This document shows positions 1-8,374 of a stretch of DNA of 64,000 nucleotides, one piece after another. The position numbers and the translations under genes are program-made. The DNA comes from Desulfoferula sp040751985 (lineage in GTDB: Bacteria > Desulfobacterota > Desulfarculia > Desulfarculales > Desulfarculaceae). The notes under the pieces were generated by a model that worked only from the letters and a program-made list of their open reading frames with translations, was not told the origin of the DNA and ran no database searches. The DNA lies in NCBI GenBank assembly GCA_040751985.1, contig JBFMFU010000066.1, forward strand, positions 31,930-95,929, written 5' to 3'. The number at the start of each line of letters is the position of its first letter. The stretch's first letter is position 1.

Positions 1-2203
1 GCGAGGCGAAGATGGTGGTCTCGTAGGGCTGGTTGAAGTCGTAGATGCCCCGCAGCAGGGTGGACTCCGAGCCGCCCATGGGCAGGACCCCGGCCCCCAG
101 CCAGGGGGCCAGGGCGCCGTGCCGGGCCACCGGGCTGACCAGGTTCAAGGTATGCAGCCGGCCCCAGCGCCAGGCGGCCGGGTCGCTCCCTAGCTTGTGG
201 CCCAGCTCGGCCAGCACGTCGCGGCCGGCGCGCACGATCAGTTGGTCGCGGGTCTCCTGGGCCTGAGTGGTCACGTCGTCGAACCAGGACCACTGGCCGG
301 CCAACACCTGCTTGGCCAGGCGCTCCTTCCAGAAGTAGTAGTTACCCAGCATCAGCCGGGCCAGGCCATCGCCCAGCTCGTCGCGGAACACCAGCAACGC
401 AAAGCGGTGATACACGGCCTGGAAGATCAGGGACGCGGCGGCGTCGGCCCGGTCGCGGTGGTCCCAGACGGCCAGGATCTGTCCCAACTGGCGGGTGCCT
501 TTGTCGGCGCTCAGGGCGCGGGCCAGCATTGGGGCCAGCTGCTGGGCCATGAGGTTCAGCTCGTCGCGCTGGAAGCGCCAGTGGTCCGCGGCGGTCTTGG
601 CCCCCGGCGCGGACAAGAGCTCCTTGAGCCGGCGGTAGCGCCAGGAGGGCGCGGCGCGGGAGGTGTAGTAGTAGGGGTAGTCCTTGGTCACGGTCAGGTG
701 GTTGCAGGTGCCCAGCCAGCCCTTGGGCGGGTTCATGGCCTGGGGCATCTGGTTGTCCGGTATCCAGCCCCGCCAGTTGTCCACCCCATCCTTGACCACG
801 TAAGGGATGGTGCCCTGGTCCGGGCCGCGGATGGGCAAGCCGCCGATCACAACCCAGCCGATGTCGCCGGCCACGTCGGCGAAGACGTAGTTGAGCACGA
901 AGTGGCGCATGTGCTGGATGGCGTCTCGGAACTGCACTGCCGTGGTGGCCTGCATGGCCTGGTCCAGGCCCAGGCGGTCGCCCAGGGCCTCCAGGGGCGC
1001 CCAGCGCAGGGTGAGCACCTTGTCAGTCTTGAGCCCCTTGAGCACGCCGGTGACCACCGGGCCCCGCCTGGTCAGGCGCACGCGCACCTTCTCCTTGCGG
1101 ATGTTGCCCGGCGCACCGGAGTCCTTGATGTTCAGGGTCTCCTCCACCACCGCGAAGGGCAGGGAGCGGCCGCCCTCCAGATAGCGCGCTGGGTCGTGGG
1201 GGTCCAGAGTCTCCACGTACAGGTCCTGGCAGTCGCCGTAGGCGTTGGTCACGCCCCAGGCCACGTGCTGGTTGCGGCCCACTACGATGCCCGGGATGCC
1301 GGGGATGCCCACCCCCACCACGCGCAGCTTGGGCGTGAGCAGGGCGCAGGGGTACCAGGGGCCGGGCAGGATGCGGGCGTCCAGGTGGGGGTCGTCGGCC
1401 ACGATGGGCTTGCCGCCGGCCGACAGCTTTGGCCCCGCGGCCCAGTTGTTGCTGCCGATGGCCAGGGGGTTCATGGCCAACAGCAGGGGCAGGGACGGTT
1501 CGGCGGCCAGGTTCAGGCGGGCGGCGGGCAGCGCGCCCTGCTTGGCCGGCGGGGCGGCCTCGTCCGGGTTGATGTTCAGGGGCAGCAGCTCGCGCGCCTT
1601 GGCCGGCCCCAGCCGGTCCACCAGCATCTGGGCCACCACCTCGGTGTTCAGGTTGGCCGAGGAGCCCCAGCTCATGAAGAGCTGCATGGCCATGCTGTCG
1701 GCCAGGGTCCAGGGGGTGGGCTTGATGCCGGCCAGCTTGAACTCCAGGGGGTGCTCGCTGGTCCGCTGGGTGATGAAGTAGTTGACGCCGTCCAGGTACT
1801 CCTGCAGGAAGCGCCGGGACCGAGGGTTCAGCTTGGCGGCCAGGCGCTGGCCGTTGCGGTAGAAGCCCAGGGTAAGGTAGTACATGGCCAGGGGCCGGGC
1901 CCGCTCGCCGGCCAGCTCGCAGATGCGGCCGGTGGCCAGACGGCGGATCACCTCCATCTGGAACAGGCGGTCCTGGGCGGTGACGAAGCCGTGGGCCCGG
2001 TTGGCGTCGGCCAGGTTGGCGGCGTGGATGTAGGCCATGCCCTTTTCGTCGCGCAGCACCTTCACCGGCGCCGTGAGTCCGGGCAGGATCAGCTCGCCGC
2101 TGGTCTGGTAGAAGTTGAAATGGGGCAGATACAGCCACAGCCCCAGGGCCAGCAGGACCAGGCCGCCCAAAACGATGGCCAGCCACCTGAGCAAGCGCTT
2201 CAT
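1..2203 (-). CDS. Penicillin acylase family protein (3' part outside window)
   Basis: An N-terminal nucleophile hydrolase of the penicillin/acyl-homoserine-lactone acylase family, expected in the periplasm or on the membrane. The gene starts at the ATG at 2203 and stays open for 734 codons to the window edge, so the end is missing. The N-terminus (MKRLLRWLAIVLGGLVLL) is a signal peptide or membrane anchor. The alpha-chain region contains VLRDEKGMAYIHA and GFVTAQDRLFQME, typical of the family. The motif IGSNNWA near 1440-1460 carries the Ser that becomes the beta-chain N-terminus and nucleophile after self-cleavage. GRNQHVAWGVTNAYGDCQDLY is the usual oxyanion/substrate segment. The substrate cannot be told from sequence. 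It lies downstream of the tol operon but is separated from it by a terminator. Confidence 0.9.
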   Translation of the reverse strand, partial: MKRLLRWLAIVLGGLVLLALGLWLYLPHFNFYQTSGELILPGLTAPVKVLRDEKGMAYIHAANLADANRAHGFVTAQDRLFQMEVIRRLATGRICELAGERARPLAMYYLTLGFYRNGQRLAAKLNPRSRRFLQEYLDGVNYFITQRTSEHPLEFKLAGIKPTPWTLADSMAMQLFMSWGSSANLNTEVVAQMLVDRLGPAKARELLPLNINPDEAAPPAKQGALPAARLNLAAEPSLPLLLAMNPLAIGSNNWAAGPKLSAGGKPIVADDPHLDARILPGPWYPCALLTPKLRVVGVGIPGIPGIVVGRNQHVAWGVTNAYGDCQDLYVETLDPHDPARYLEGGRSLPFAVVEETLNIKDSGAPGNIRKEKVRVRLTRRGPVVTGVLKGLKTDKVLTLRWAPLEALGDRLGLDQAMQATTAVQFRDAIQHMRHFVLNYVFADVAGDIGWVVIGGLPIRGPDQGTIPYVVKDGVDNWRGWIPDNQMPQAMNPPKGWLGTCNHLTVTKDYPYYYTSRAAPSWRYRRLKELLSAPGAKTAADHWRFQRDELNLMAQQLAPMLARALSADKGTRQLGQILAVWDHRDRADAAASLIFQAVYHRFALLVFRDELGDGLARLMLGNYYFWKERLAKQVLAGQWSWFDDVTTQAQETRDQLIVRAGRDVLAELGHKLGSDPAAWRWGRLHTLNLVSPVARHGALAPWLGAGVLPMGGSESTLLRGIYDFNQPYETTIFAS

Positions 2204-2240
2204 GACTCACCCCCTCGCCCGGCCGGCGGCCGGCGACAAG

Positions 2241-2262
2241 AAAAGGGGCCCCGAAGGGCCCC
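2241..2262 (-). terminator. Rho-independent terminator of the tol-pal-cpoB operon
   Basis: On the minus strand this reads as a perfect 7-bp stem GGGGCCC / GGGCCCC closed by a TTCG tetraloop and followed by TTTTCTTG. It sits about 40 bp after the cpoB stop codon and before the penicillin acylase start. Confidence 0.8.
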
Positions 2263-2302
2263 CGCGGCGATCAAAGGCCGATGCGTCTCGGGCGCGCCCC
2301 CG

Positions 2303-3118
2303 TCACAGTTTGGCCAGCACCTTCTTGGCGGTCTGGGCCTGGCTGCTCTTGGGGTAGCTCTTGACCAGCTTGTTGAGCACGATCTTGGCGGTGCGCTTGT
2401 CGCCCAAGGCCCGGAAGGCCAGGCCCTGCTTCAGCAGGGCGCTGGGCACCAGGGTGCTCTTGGGATAGCGCTTGACCACCTGGTTGTAGGCCAGGATGGC
2501 CTCCTCGTACTTGCTCTGGGCGTAGTAGCTCTCGCCGATGTTGTACTGGGCGCTGGCCGCCCGCGGCGACTTGGGGTTCTGGCTCAGGAAGTCGCTGAAG
2601 CGGTCCCGGGCGGCCTCATAGGATTTTTGCTTGAGCAGGCGCTGAGCCAGCTCGTAGTTGTCCTGGGCCTTAGCCGGGGTCGCGGCGGCGCCGGCGGCCG
2701 GCGTACCCTTGGCCTTGCCCTGCAGGCCCAGGTAGGCCTCCAGGCGGGCCAGGCGCTGGTTCACCTCGCTCCAGGTCTTTTCGTTCTTGGTGCTCAGATC
2801 CTTGGTGGCCGCCTGGATGGCGCTGGCGTTGGGGGCCTGGCCCAGGCGGTGGTTGGCCTCATCAATGCGTCCGGAAAGGCGCATCACATCCTGGCGCAGC
2901 GCGGCCAGGTCCGCGGTCAGCTCGGCCCGGGGCCGCCGGCCGGCCTCCACCTGCCGGGCCATGGCCTCCACCTTCTGGCTTAGCTGGTTGATCTGACGCT
3001 GCTGGTTGGTTACCTGACTCTGCAGGGTGAAGAAGTCGTTGGGCTCCACCGTGGCGCAGCCGGCCGCCAGGATCAGGGCGGCGGCTGCGGCTAGACAGGC
3101 CAGAAGCCTCCTGTTCAT
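2303..3118 (-). CDS. cpoB: Cell division coordinator CpoB / YbgF, Tol-Pal system TPR protein
   Basis: Periplasmic TPR protein that links the Tol-Pal machine to septal peptidoglycan synthesis. It is 271 aa. Residues 1-21 form a lipoprotein-like signal with lipobox LAAGC, which is notable because E. coli CpoB is soluble. A coiled coil (about 30-130, QSQVTNQQRQINQLSQKVE) is followed by an Ala/Pro linker. Tetratricopeptide-like repeats (about 150-271) begin at NYELAQRLLKQKSYEAA and repeat at YNIGESYYAQSKYEEAI. The start has a strong GGGAGGAG Shine-Dalgarno. It is the last gene of tolQRAB-pal-cpoB. Confidence 0.93.
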   Translation of the reverse strand: MNRRLLACLAAAAALILAAGCATVEPNDFFTLQSQVTNQQRQINQLSQKVEAMARQVEAGRRPRAELTADLAALRQDVMRLSGRIDEANHRLGQAPNASAIQAATKDLSTKNEKTWSEVNQRLARLEAYLGLQGKAKGTPAAGAAATPAKAQDNYELAQRLLKQKSYEAARDRFSDFLSQNPKSPRAASAQYNIGESYYAQSKYEEAILAYNQVVKRYPKSTLVPSALLKQGLAFRALGDKRTAKIVLNKLVKSYPKSSQAQTAKKVLAKL

Positions 3119-3173
3119 CTAGCTCCTCCCTGGGTCTGTGCGCCGCCGGGGGCCAAGGCCGGCGGCGGCTGGC

Positions 3174-3722
3174 CTACTTGATGACGAAGTGCGCCCGGCG
3201 GTTGGCGGCCCAAGCCTGTTCGGTGTGGCCCATGACCAGCGGCCGCTCCTCGCCGTAGCTCACGGTCTCTATGCGCGACCCGGACACGCCCATGGCCTCC
3301 AGGTAGGCCGCAGTGGCCTTGGCCCGCTTTTCGCCCAGGGCCATGTTATAGGCGTTGCTGCCGCGCTCGTCGCAGTGGCCCTCGATGATCACCTTGATCT
3401 GGGGGTGCTGCTGCAGGAAGGCAGCCTTGTCGTTGAGTATCTGCTTGGCCTCGGGCGTCAGATCGTAGCGGTCGTACTCGAAGTGGATGTCCTGGTTGAC
3501 GAACACATCGCGCAGCTTGGCCTCGGCGCTGCGGGCCTGCTGCTCCTTGAGCTGGGCCTCGCGCAGACGCTGCTCACGCATCCTCCGCTCCTGCTCGGCG
3601 CGGGCCTTCTCGGCCTCGGTCAGGCCAGCGGTGGGACCCACCTTATCCTTGGCGCAGCCCATAGGTAGGGACAAGGCCAACACCAGGGCCGCCGCCAGAA
3701 TCCAGATCACGCGCTTGTTCAC
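3174..3722 (-). CDS. pal: Peptidoglycan-associated lipoprotein Pal
   Basis: Outer-membrane lipoprotein that binds peptidoglycan through an OmpA-like domain and works with TolB during outer-membrane constriction. I prefer the GTG start at 3722, which has GGGAGG eight bases upstream and gives a compact signal (NKRVIWILAAALVLALSLPMGC) ending at the lipidated Cys. An in-frame ATG at 3758 would overlap the tolB stop by 4 nt but would add 12 charged residues. A charged Glu/Arg-rich coiled coil precedes the OmpA domain, which has FEYDRYDLTPEAKQIL, IEGHCDERGSNAYNMALGEKRA and a C-terminal NRRAHFVIK. It is 182 aa from the GTG. Confidence 0.95.
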   Translation of the reverse strand: MNKRVIWILAAALVLALSLPMGCAKDKVGPTAGLTEAEKARAEQERRMREQRLREAQLKEQQARSAEAKLRDVFVNQDIHFEYDRYDLTPEAKQILNDKAAFLQQHPQIKVIIEGHCDERGSNAYNMALGEKRAKATAAYLEAMGVSGSRIETVSYGEERPLVMGHTEQAWAANRRAHFVIK

Positions 3723-3754
3723 GTCTTCGCCTCCCGTTGTGAAAGGTCTTCTCT

Positions 3755-5065
3755 TCATTTAACCATGATTCCCCGCGGAGACCAAGCCGGGTCGGTCTGG
3801 TCGCCGGGGAGGTTGGTCAGCTGGGTTATGGGTTCGCCGGCCGCGGTCATCACGTAAATCTGGTAGCGGCCGGTCTTGCGGCTGGCGTAGGCGATCAGCC
3901 GGCCGTCCGGGGACCAGGTGGGGTTCTCGCCTCCGGCCCAGCCGCTGGTGAGAATGCGCAGGTCGCGGCCGTCGGGCCGGATAGTGGCCACCTGGAAGGC
4001 GCCGTTGACCTGGGCCTGGTAGGCGATGCGGTCGCCGCGGGGCGACCAGGCCGGCGCGGCGCTGTACTTGTGCTCGAAGGTCAGGCGGCGCAGGCCGCCG
4101 TTGTTCATGTCCAGCACGTAGATCTGAGGCGAGCCCCCCCGGTCGGAGACGAAGGCCATCTTCTGGCCGTCCGGGGAGAAGGAGGGGTCCACCTCGATGC
4201 CCCAGCCATTGGTGAGCTGCTTGAGCACCTTGCCGGCCAGGTCGATGAGGAAGATGTTGTTCTTGCCGGTGTAGGACAGGGCGGCGGCCATCTGGCCCTG
4301 GTGCTGGGGCCGGAAGGCCGGAGTCAGGTTCACGCCGGGCTTGTTGAGGATCACCTTGCCGGTGCCGCCGGCCAGGGCGTGCACCACGATGGCCGGCCGC
4401 CGGTTGACGTAGGCCGAGTAGGTCAACAGGGCGCCGTCGCTGCTCCAGGCCGGGTACAGGCAGATGTCCTGGCGGCGGGTGAGCTGCTGCACGCCGGTGC
4501 CGTCGAAGCGCATCAGGTAGATTTCTTTCTTGCCCTCCCGCGAGCCCACGAAGGCGATCATGGTGGAGTAGATGGAGCGCTCGCCGGTCAGGGCCAGCAT
4601 CACCTCGTCGCAGAAGCGGGCGATGGCCGCGCCCAGCTTGTCCATGGTGCCGTCGTAGGCCCGGCCCACCAGCTGCTTGGCGCCGGTGACGTCGAACAGG
4701 CGCAGGCGCAGGGTGAAGGCGTTGTCCTGGCGCTTGTACTCGCCGGTAATAAGAAGCTCGGCCCCGACGCGCGACCAGCGGCGGTAGTTGATTTTCTCCC
4801 CTTCGGGCGGGCCCAGGAAGGTCTTGGGGTCCATGAAGTCGAACAGGCCGGTGTAGCCCAGGTAGCGCTTGAGCAGCCCGCTGGCCTGGGCTCCGAAGGG
4901 GTCCTGGGACCCGCCGGCCAGCACCTGGAACTCGGGTATGGCCAGGGGCAGCTTGCGCGAGAAGGGGCTGGTGATGTCGATGTAGACCCGGGCCGCGGCC
5001 GGGGCGGCCAGACACAGGGCCAGCAGCAGGGCCAGCAGGGGGATCAGGATACGGCGGGGGATCAT
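3755..5065 (-). CDS. tolB: Tol-Pal system beta-propeller protein TolB
   Basis: Periplasmic protein of the Tol-Pal system that shuttles between Pal and TolA. It is 436 aa with a Sec signal peptide (residues 1-25, ending AAPAAA). An N-terminal alpha/beta domain (LAIPEFQVLAGG, RVGAELLITGEYK) is followed by a six-bladed WD40-like propeller from about residue 190. Repeated blades such as DPSFSPDGQKMAFVSDRGGSP and NPTWSPDGRLIAYASRKTG are diagnostic. It is 9 bp from the upstream tolA-like gene and lies within the tol operon. Confidence 0.96.
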   Translation of the reverse strand: MIPRRILIPLLALLLALCLAAPAAARVYIDITSPFSRKLPLAIPEFQVLAGGSQDPFGAQASGLLKRYLGYTGLFDFMDPKTFLGPPEGEKINYRRWSRVGAELLITGEYKRQDNAFTLRLRLFDVTGAKQLVGRAYDGTMDKLGAAIARFCDEVMLALTGERSIYSTMIAFVGSREGKKEIYLMRFDGTGVQQLTRRQDICLYPAWSSDGALLTYSAYVNRRPAIVVHALAGGTGKVILNKPGVNLTPAFRPQHQGQMAAALSYTGKNNIFLIDLAGKVLKQLTNGWGIEVDPSFSPDGQKMAFVSDRGGSPQIYVLDMNNGGLRRLTFEHKYSAAPAWSPRGDRIAYQAQVNGAFQVATIRPDGRDLRILTSGWAGGENPTWSPDGRLIAYASRKTGRYQIYVMTAAGEPITQLTNLPGDQTDPAWSPRGIMVK

Positions 5066-5074
5066 GCTCTTGCC

Positions 5075-5893
5075 TTAGCTATCGATGTCCTCGGGGCGGA
5101 AGCGGATACCCACCTCATGCGAGCGGCCCCGCACGATGCTGGGCAGGGGCGGAAACGGAGCCGCCCGCTCCACGGCTCTGAGCGCCGACTGGTCCAGGCG
5201 GCGGTTGCCCGAGGCCTTCTCCAGCCAGACTTTGTCCAGGGTTCCGTTGCGATTTATGCGCGCCACCACGATGGCCTCCAACCCCTTCTGCCGGCCCAGC
5301 ATGGCCTCGGGCAGCACCCAGTGGCGGCGCACCCGCTCCCAGACCTCGGTGTAGTACACCTGGAAGCGCAGGCTGGTGGTGTCGGCCTGGGAGGGGCCGG
5401 CGGCGAAGGCCCCCGAGGCCGCGGCTCGTGTGGCCACCCGGCTCTGCAACCGGTTGAGGGCCTGGTCCAGGGTGCGGTTCTGGGCCACCTGGCTCTGCAG
5501 CCGGGCCAGGCGCCGGCTCAGCTCCTTGCTGGGGTCGACCTGCTTTTCCGGGGCCTTGGGCTTGATGCGCTGGGGCTTGACATCTTTCTTGAGCCCCACC
5601 GCCTCCTTGGGGGCCGGCTTGGGCTTGGCCGCCGGCCGGGGCCTGGCCACCGGGGCCGGCCTGGCCGCGGGCTTGGCCGCCGGGGCCGCGGGCTGGGGCC
5701 GCATGAGCACCTGGGGGCTGACCAGGGAGACGCTGTAGGCCGGGGCGATGATCTGGCGGCGGCTGGGGCCCCAGCCGGGCCAGAAGGCCAGCACCGCCAC
5801 CAGCACTAGGTGCAGACCCAGGCTGAAAGCCACGGCCAGGCCCAACTGTTCGCTGCCGGGCAGATGAAAATTTTTCAGAGCCGCTACGCTCAA
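5075..5893 (-). CDS. tolA: TolA/TonB-family energy-transducing protein
   Basis: Inner-membrane protein that spans the periplasm and transmits the force of TolQR to TolB/Pal. It is 272 aa. One N-terminal membrane segment (about 17-39, LGLAVAFSLGLHLVLVAVLAFW) includes the SxxxH-like face seen in TonB/TolA. It is followed by a Pro/Ala/Lys-rich linker (about 65-120), a helical region, and a C-terminal TonB-like domain (about 180-272: GLEAIVVARINRNGTLDKVWLEKASGN, then AAPFPPLP). The start is TTG, overlapping the tolR stop in a TTGA. Position in the operon favours TolA, although the C-terminal domain is closer to TonB/TolA_C families generally. Confidence 0.88.
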   Translation of the reverse strand: MSVAALKNFHLPGSEQLGLAVAFSLGLHLVLVAVLAFWPGWGPSRRQIIAPAYSVSLVSPQVLMRPQPAAPAAKPAARPAPVARPRPAAKPKPAPKEAVGLKKDVKPQRIKPKAPEKQVDPSKELSRRLARLQSQVAQNRTLDQALNRLQSRVATRAAASGAFAAGPSQADTTSLRFQVYYTEVWERVRRHWVLPEAMLGRQKGLEAIVVARINRNGTLDKVWLEKASGNRRLDQSALRAVERAAPFPPLPSIVRGRSHEVGIRFRPEDIDS

Positions 5894-6327
5894 GAGCGCT
5901 TCTTTTTTTTCGGTGGCGCCGCCACCCGCTCGGGTTCCGTAACCATGCCCAGGTTGCTCACCCCGGCCTTCTGGGCCTGGGCCAGCACCTGCACCACCAC
6001 GCCGTAAGGCACGTCCTTGTCCGCCCGCAGATACACCCGGGTGCCGGGTTTGCGGGCCTTGATGCCCGCCAGCTTCTCGGCCAGCCCCTCCACGCCCACC
6101 GGGAACTCATCCAGGAAGAGCTTGCCCTCCTTGGTCACCGTGAGCACCAGTAACTCATCGGAGGTCTTCAGGGCGCTGGTGGTGGTCTGGGGCAGCTTCA
6201 CGTCCAGGCCCTGCACCATCATGGGCGCGGTGACCATGAAGATGATCAAGAGCACCAGGACCACGTCCACCAGGGGGACCACGTTGATCTCGCCCAGGAA
6301 GCGGCCCTTGTTGCCTACTCCCGCCAT
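5890..6327 (-). CDS. tolR: TolR/ExbD biopolymer transport protein
   Basis: Proton-channel partner of TolQ in the inner membrane. It is 145 aa with one transmembrane helix near the N-terminus (NVVPLVDVVLVLLIIFMVTAP), which carries the conserved Asp of the family (PLVDVVLVLL) used for proton coupling. The periplasmic domain follows (VKLPQTTTSALK, LRADKDVPYGVVVQVLAQAQKAG). The protein ends in an unusual basic tail (PPKKKKRS). It starts 7 bp after tolQ and overlaps the downstream tolA start. Confidence 0.94.
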   Translation of the reverse strand: MAGVGNKGRFLGEINVVPLVDVVLVLLIIFMVTAPMMVQGLDVKLPQTTTSALKTSDELLVLTVTKEGKLFLDEFPVGVEGLAEKLAGIKARKPGTRVYLRADKDVPYGVVVQVLAQAQKAGVSNLGMVTEPERVAAPPKKKKRS

Positions 6328-6334
6328 GGCTGCC

Positions 6335-7126
6335 TCAGACGGTCTGTTCCGCGGGGCGCACCGCCTCCACCGCCGGGCCGTGGCGGCGCATGAGGTCGCG
6401 CTCCACCAAGTTGAGGAAGTCCTGACTGAAGGAGTCGGTCTCGGCCTCCATGACCTGCAGCCGGCGGTTGAAGTGGTTGTAGAACACCACCGCCGGGATG
6501 GCCGCGAACAGGCCGGTGGCCGTGGCCACCAGGGCCTCGGCGATGCCCGGAGCCACGGTGGCCAGGTTGGCCGCGCCGGTGGCGCCGATGCTCCGGAAGG
6601 CGTCCATGATGCCCCACACGGTGCCGAACAGGCCGATGAAGGGGGCGGTGTTGGCGGTGGTGGCCAGGAAGGTCACCGCCCGGCCCAGGCGGGTGTTCTC
6701 GGCGGCGTGGGCCCGCTCCAGGGAGCGGCGCAGGTTCTGCATCACCCCCGCGGGCAGGGCAGGCTCACCCTGGGACAGGCGCAGCACCTTGCCCATCTCG
6801 CTGTAGCCGTGGCGGAACACGGTGGCCAAGGGGCTGGCGTCCAGGTGCTTGGTTTGGGTGTAGGCCTGGCTGAGGCTGCCGGCGTGCCAAAAGATGTGAT
6901 CAAACTCCTCGTTTTGGCGCCGGGCCCGACGCAGGGCCTGGAGCTTGGCCAGAATGAGCGCCCAGCTAACTACCGAGAACGCCAGCAGAATCAACAGGAC
7001 GAACTGCACCACCCCGCCAGCGGAGATCACCATATCCCATACGTCGGTGCCCCGGCCGCCCAGGGCGGCTGCATGGGCGGGCAGTGGGCCGAAATCCGTC
7101 AACAAACTCAAGATATAGTTGGCCAT
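6335..7126 (-). CDS. tolQ: TolQ/ExbB-family proton channel protein
   Basis: Inner-membrane proton channel that powers Tol-Pal. It is 263 aa with three predicted membrane segments: about 33-55 (AGGVVQFVLLILLAFSVVSWALI), about 155-175 (TFLATTANTAPFIGLFGTVWG) and about 190-215 (APGIAEALVATATGLFAAIPAV). The GLFGTVWGIMDAF and IAEALVATATGLFAAIPAV motifs are diagnostic of MotA/TolQ/ExbB. It is the first gene of the operon and lies about 30 bp from a good sigma70 promoter. ExbB is the alternative name, but the tolB-pal-cpoB context favours TolQ. Confidence 0.94.
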   Translation of the reverse strand: MANYILSLLTDFGPLPAHAAALGGRGTDVWDMVISAGGVVQFVLLILLAFSVVSWALILAKLQALRRARRQNEEFDHIFWHAGSLSQAYTQTKHLDASPLATVFRHGYSEMGKVLRLSQGEPALPAGVMQNLRRSLERAHAAENTRLGRAVTFLATTANTAPFIGLFGTVWGIMDAFRSIGATGAANLATVAPGIAEALVATATGLFAAIPAVVFYNHFNRRLQVMEAETDSFSQDFLNLVERDLMRRHGPAVEAVRPAEQTV

Positions 7127-7153
7127 GATCCCGCTATCCCATTATATTGGGGC

Positions 7154-7182
7154 ATGATAGCTTTGGTGGCCAGATAAGTCAA
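7154..7182 (-). promoter_or_regulatory. Sigma70 promoter of the tol-pal operon
   Basis: Minus-strand -35 TTGACT (7177-7182) and -10 TATCAT (7154-7159) are separated by exactly 17 bp. Transcription should start near 7147, about 20 nt before the tolQ ATG. Confidence 0.7.
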
Positions 7183-7329
7183 GGCGGCCCAGGTGAAATT
7201 TAGGACAATTTTTGAGAATTTAGCCCCTTTAACCAGCTGGCCGCACGCCTTGGCATGGTTTATACTGCAAGCGTGTATTTCCTGCCAGAGCCGCGGTCCT
7301 AATTTTATGCAAAGGTAGGTTTTTCACAG

Positions 7330-7980
7330 GTGATGAAGGCGAATGGACTGTTTCTGGACCTGGACGGCACCCTGGCCGATAGCATGCGGGTGCTGCGCGC
7401 AGCCACCATCCAGTTCATGGCCGACCACGGCATAGACCAGCTCAAGGGCGACTTCCGCGAGTTCGCCGGCCGCACCTCCTACGACATCATGCGGGTGATC
7501 AAGGAGCGCCACGGCCTGAAAGAGCCCTTGCAGGACCTGGTGGAGGGCTACTACGCCCTGGTGGAGGACACGTATCGGGAGCAGGCCGGCCTGATGCCCG
7601 GCGGCCGGGAGCTGCTGGCCGCGGCCCAAGAAAAGGGCGTGTTCACGGTGGTGGTCACCTCCACCCGCCGCTCGGTGGCCGAGGGCTTTCTGGACCACCA
7701 GGGCCTGCAGAACCTCATCAAGGGCCTGGTGGCGGCCGAGGACATCACCCGGGGCAAGCCCGACCCCGAGCCCTTTGTCAAGGCCCTGCAGCTCTCGGGC
7801 CTGGAGCCGGAGCAGGCCATCGCCGTGGAAGACGCGCCCAACGGGGCGGTCTCGGCCACGGGCGCGGGCATACCCACCTGGATCATGGCCCCTCGCGGCC
7901 ACGACCGCTTCCCGGCCATCGCCGGTGTCCAAGGCTTCGTCACCCGCCTGGATCAGTTGATCCCATTATTGAATACTTGA
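7330..7980 (+). CDS. HAD-superfamily hydrolase, beta-phosphoglucomutase/phosphatase type
   Basis: A 216-aa haloacid-dehalogenase fold enzyme, probably a sugar-phosphate phosphatase or mutase in the cytoplasm. Motif I is FLDLDGTLADS (both nucleophile Asp residues present). Motif II is VVVTSTRRS, motif III is the Lys in RGKPDPEPF and motif IV is AVEDAPNGAVSATGAG. The cap domain (about 20-85) is helical, as in subfamily IA. The start is GTG at 7330 or the next codon ATG at 7333, both behind AAAGGTAGG. It is transcribed away from tolQ. Substrate is unknown. Confidence 0.88.
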   Translation: MMKANGLFLDLDGTLADSMRVLRAATIQFMADHGIDQLKGDFREFAGRTSYDIMRVIKERHGLKEPLQDLVEGYYALVEDTYREQAGLMPGGRELLAAAQEKGVFTVVVTSTRRSVAEGFLDHQGLQNLIKGLVAAEDITRGKPDPEPFVKALQLSGLEPEQAIAVEDAPNGAVSATGAGIPTWIMAPRGHDRFPAIAGVQGFVTRLDQLIPLLNT

Positions 7981-8005
7981 CAAGTTTGGGACAGTTATAT
8001 AGTAT
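7977..8005 (+). promoter_or_regulatory. Possible promoter reading into the assembly gap
   Basis: A perfect TTGACA (7977-7982) overlaps the stop codon of the HAD gene. TATAGT lies at 15-bp spacing and TAGTAT at 17-bp spacing. No convincing gene follows before the poly-G/N stretch, so the product, perhaps an RNA or a gene lost in the gap, cannot be seen. Confidence 0.3.
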
Positions 8006-8089
8006 GAGTCATTCTGGCATGATGCGGGTCAGATAATCTTACCTTGATTGCACAGCCAATCCCGTTGTTTTTTGGGTACAAATTAGGGT

Positions 8090-8300
8090 CTGCTTAGGAA
8101 GTATTGCCGGGTCCGCCACGCGACGCGGGCCTAATAGGGGAGGGGGGGGGTGGGGGGGGGGGGGGGGGCCCCCCCCCCCCCGGGGGGGGGGTGGGCGGGG
8201 GGGGGGGACCCGCCCCANNNNNNNNNNGGCTTTGGACGTATGCCCGGGCCCGCCCCGCGCCGCGGGCCTAATGGGGGCGGGGGGGGGTGCGGCGGCGGCT
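8090..8300. other. Assembly gap with poly-G/poly-C artefact and a duplicated contig end
   Basis: Ten N (8218-8227) lie inside long runs of G and C (about 8138-8217 and 8279-8287). The sequences on either side are imperfect copies of each other (ending GCGGGCCTAATAGGGG at about 8127-8142 and GCGGGCCTAATGGGGG at about 8262-8277), as if two contig ends cover the same locus. The region 7981-8374 otherwise shows no gene. Distances across it should not be trusted. Confidence 0.85.
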
Positions 8301-8374
8301 TTCCCCGCCGCCGCATTGTGTGACTTGCCTGCGGCTGGAAACGGCCCCGGACCTGCCCCCGGGGCCGGGCAGGC

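Noticed and set aside
197..2983. A 928-codon open frame on the plus strand
   Set aside because: It is antisense to the penicillin acylase and cpoB genes, is very rich in Gly/Gln/Leu/His, and has no recognisable domain. High-GC codon bias on the opposite strand explains it.
3723..3758. ATG at 3758 as the start of Pal
   Set aside because: It would put 12 charged residues before a complete lipoprotein signal; the GTG at 3722 has the better Shine-Dalgarno.
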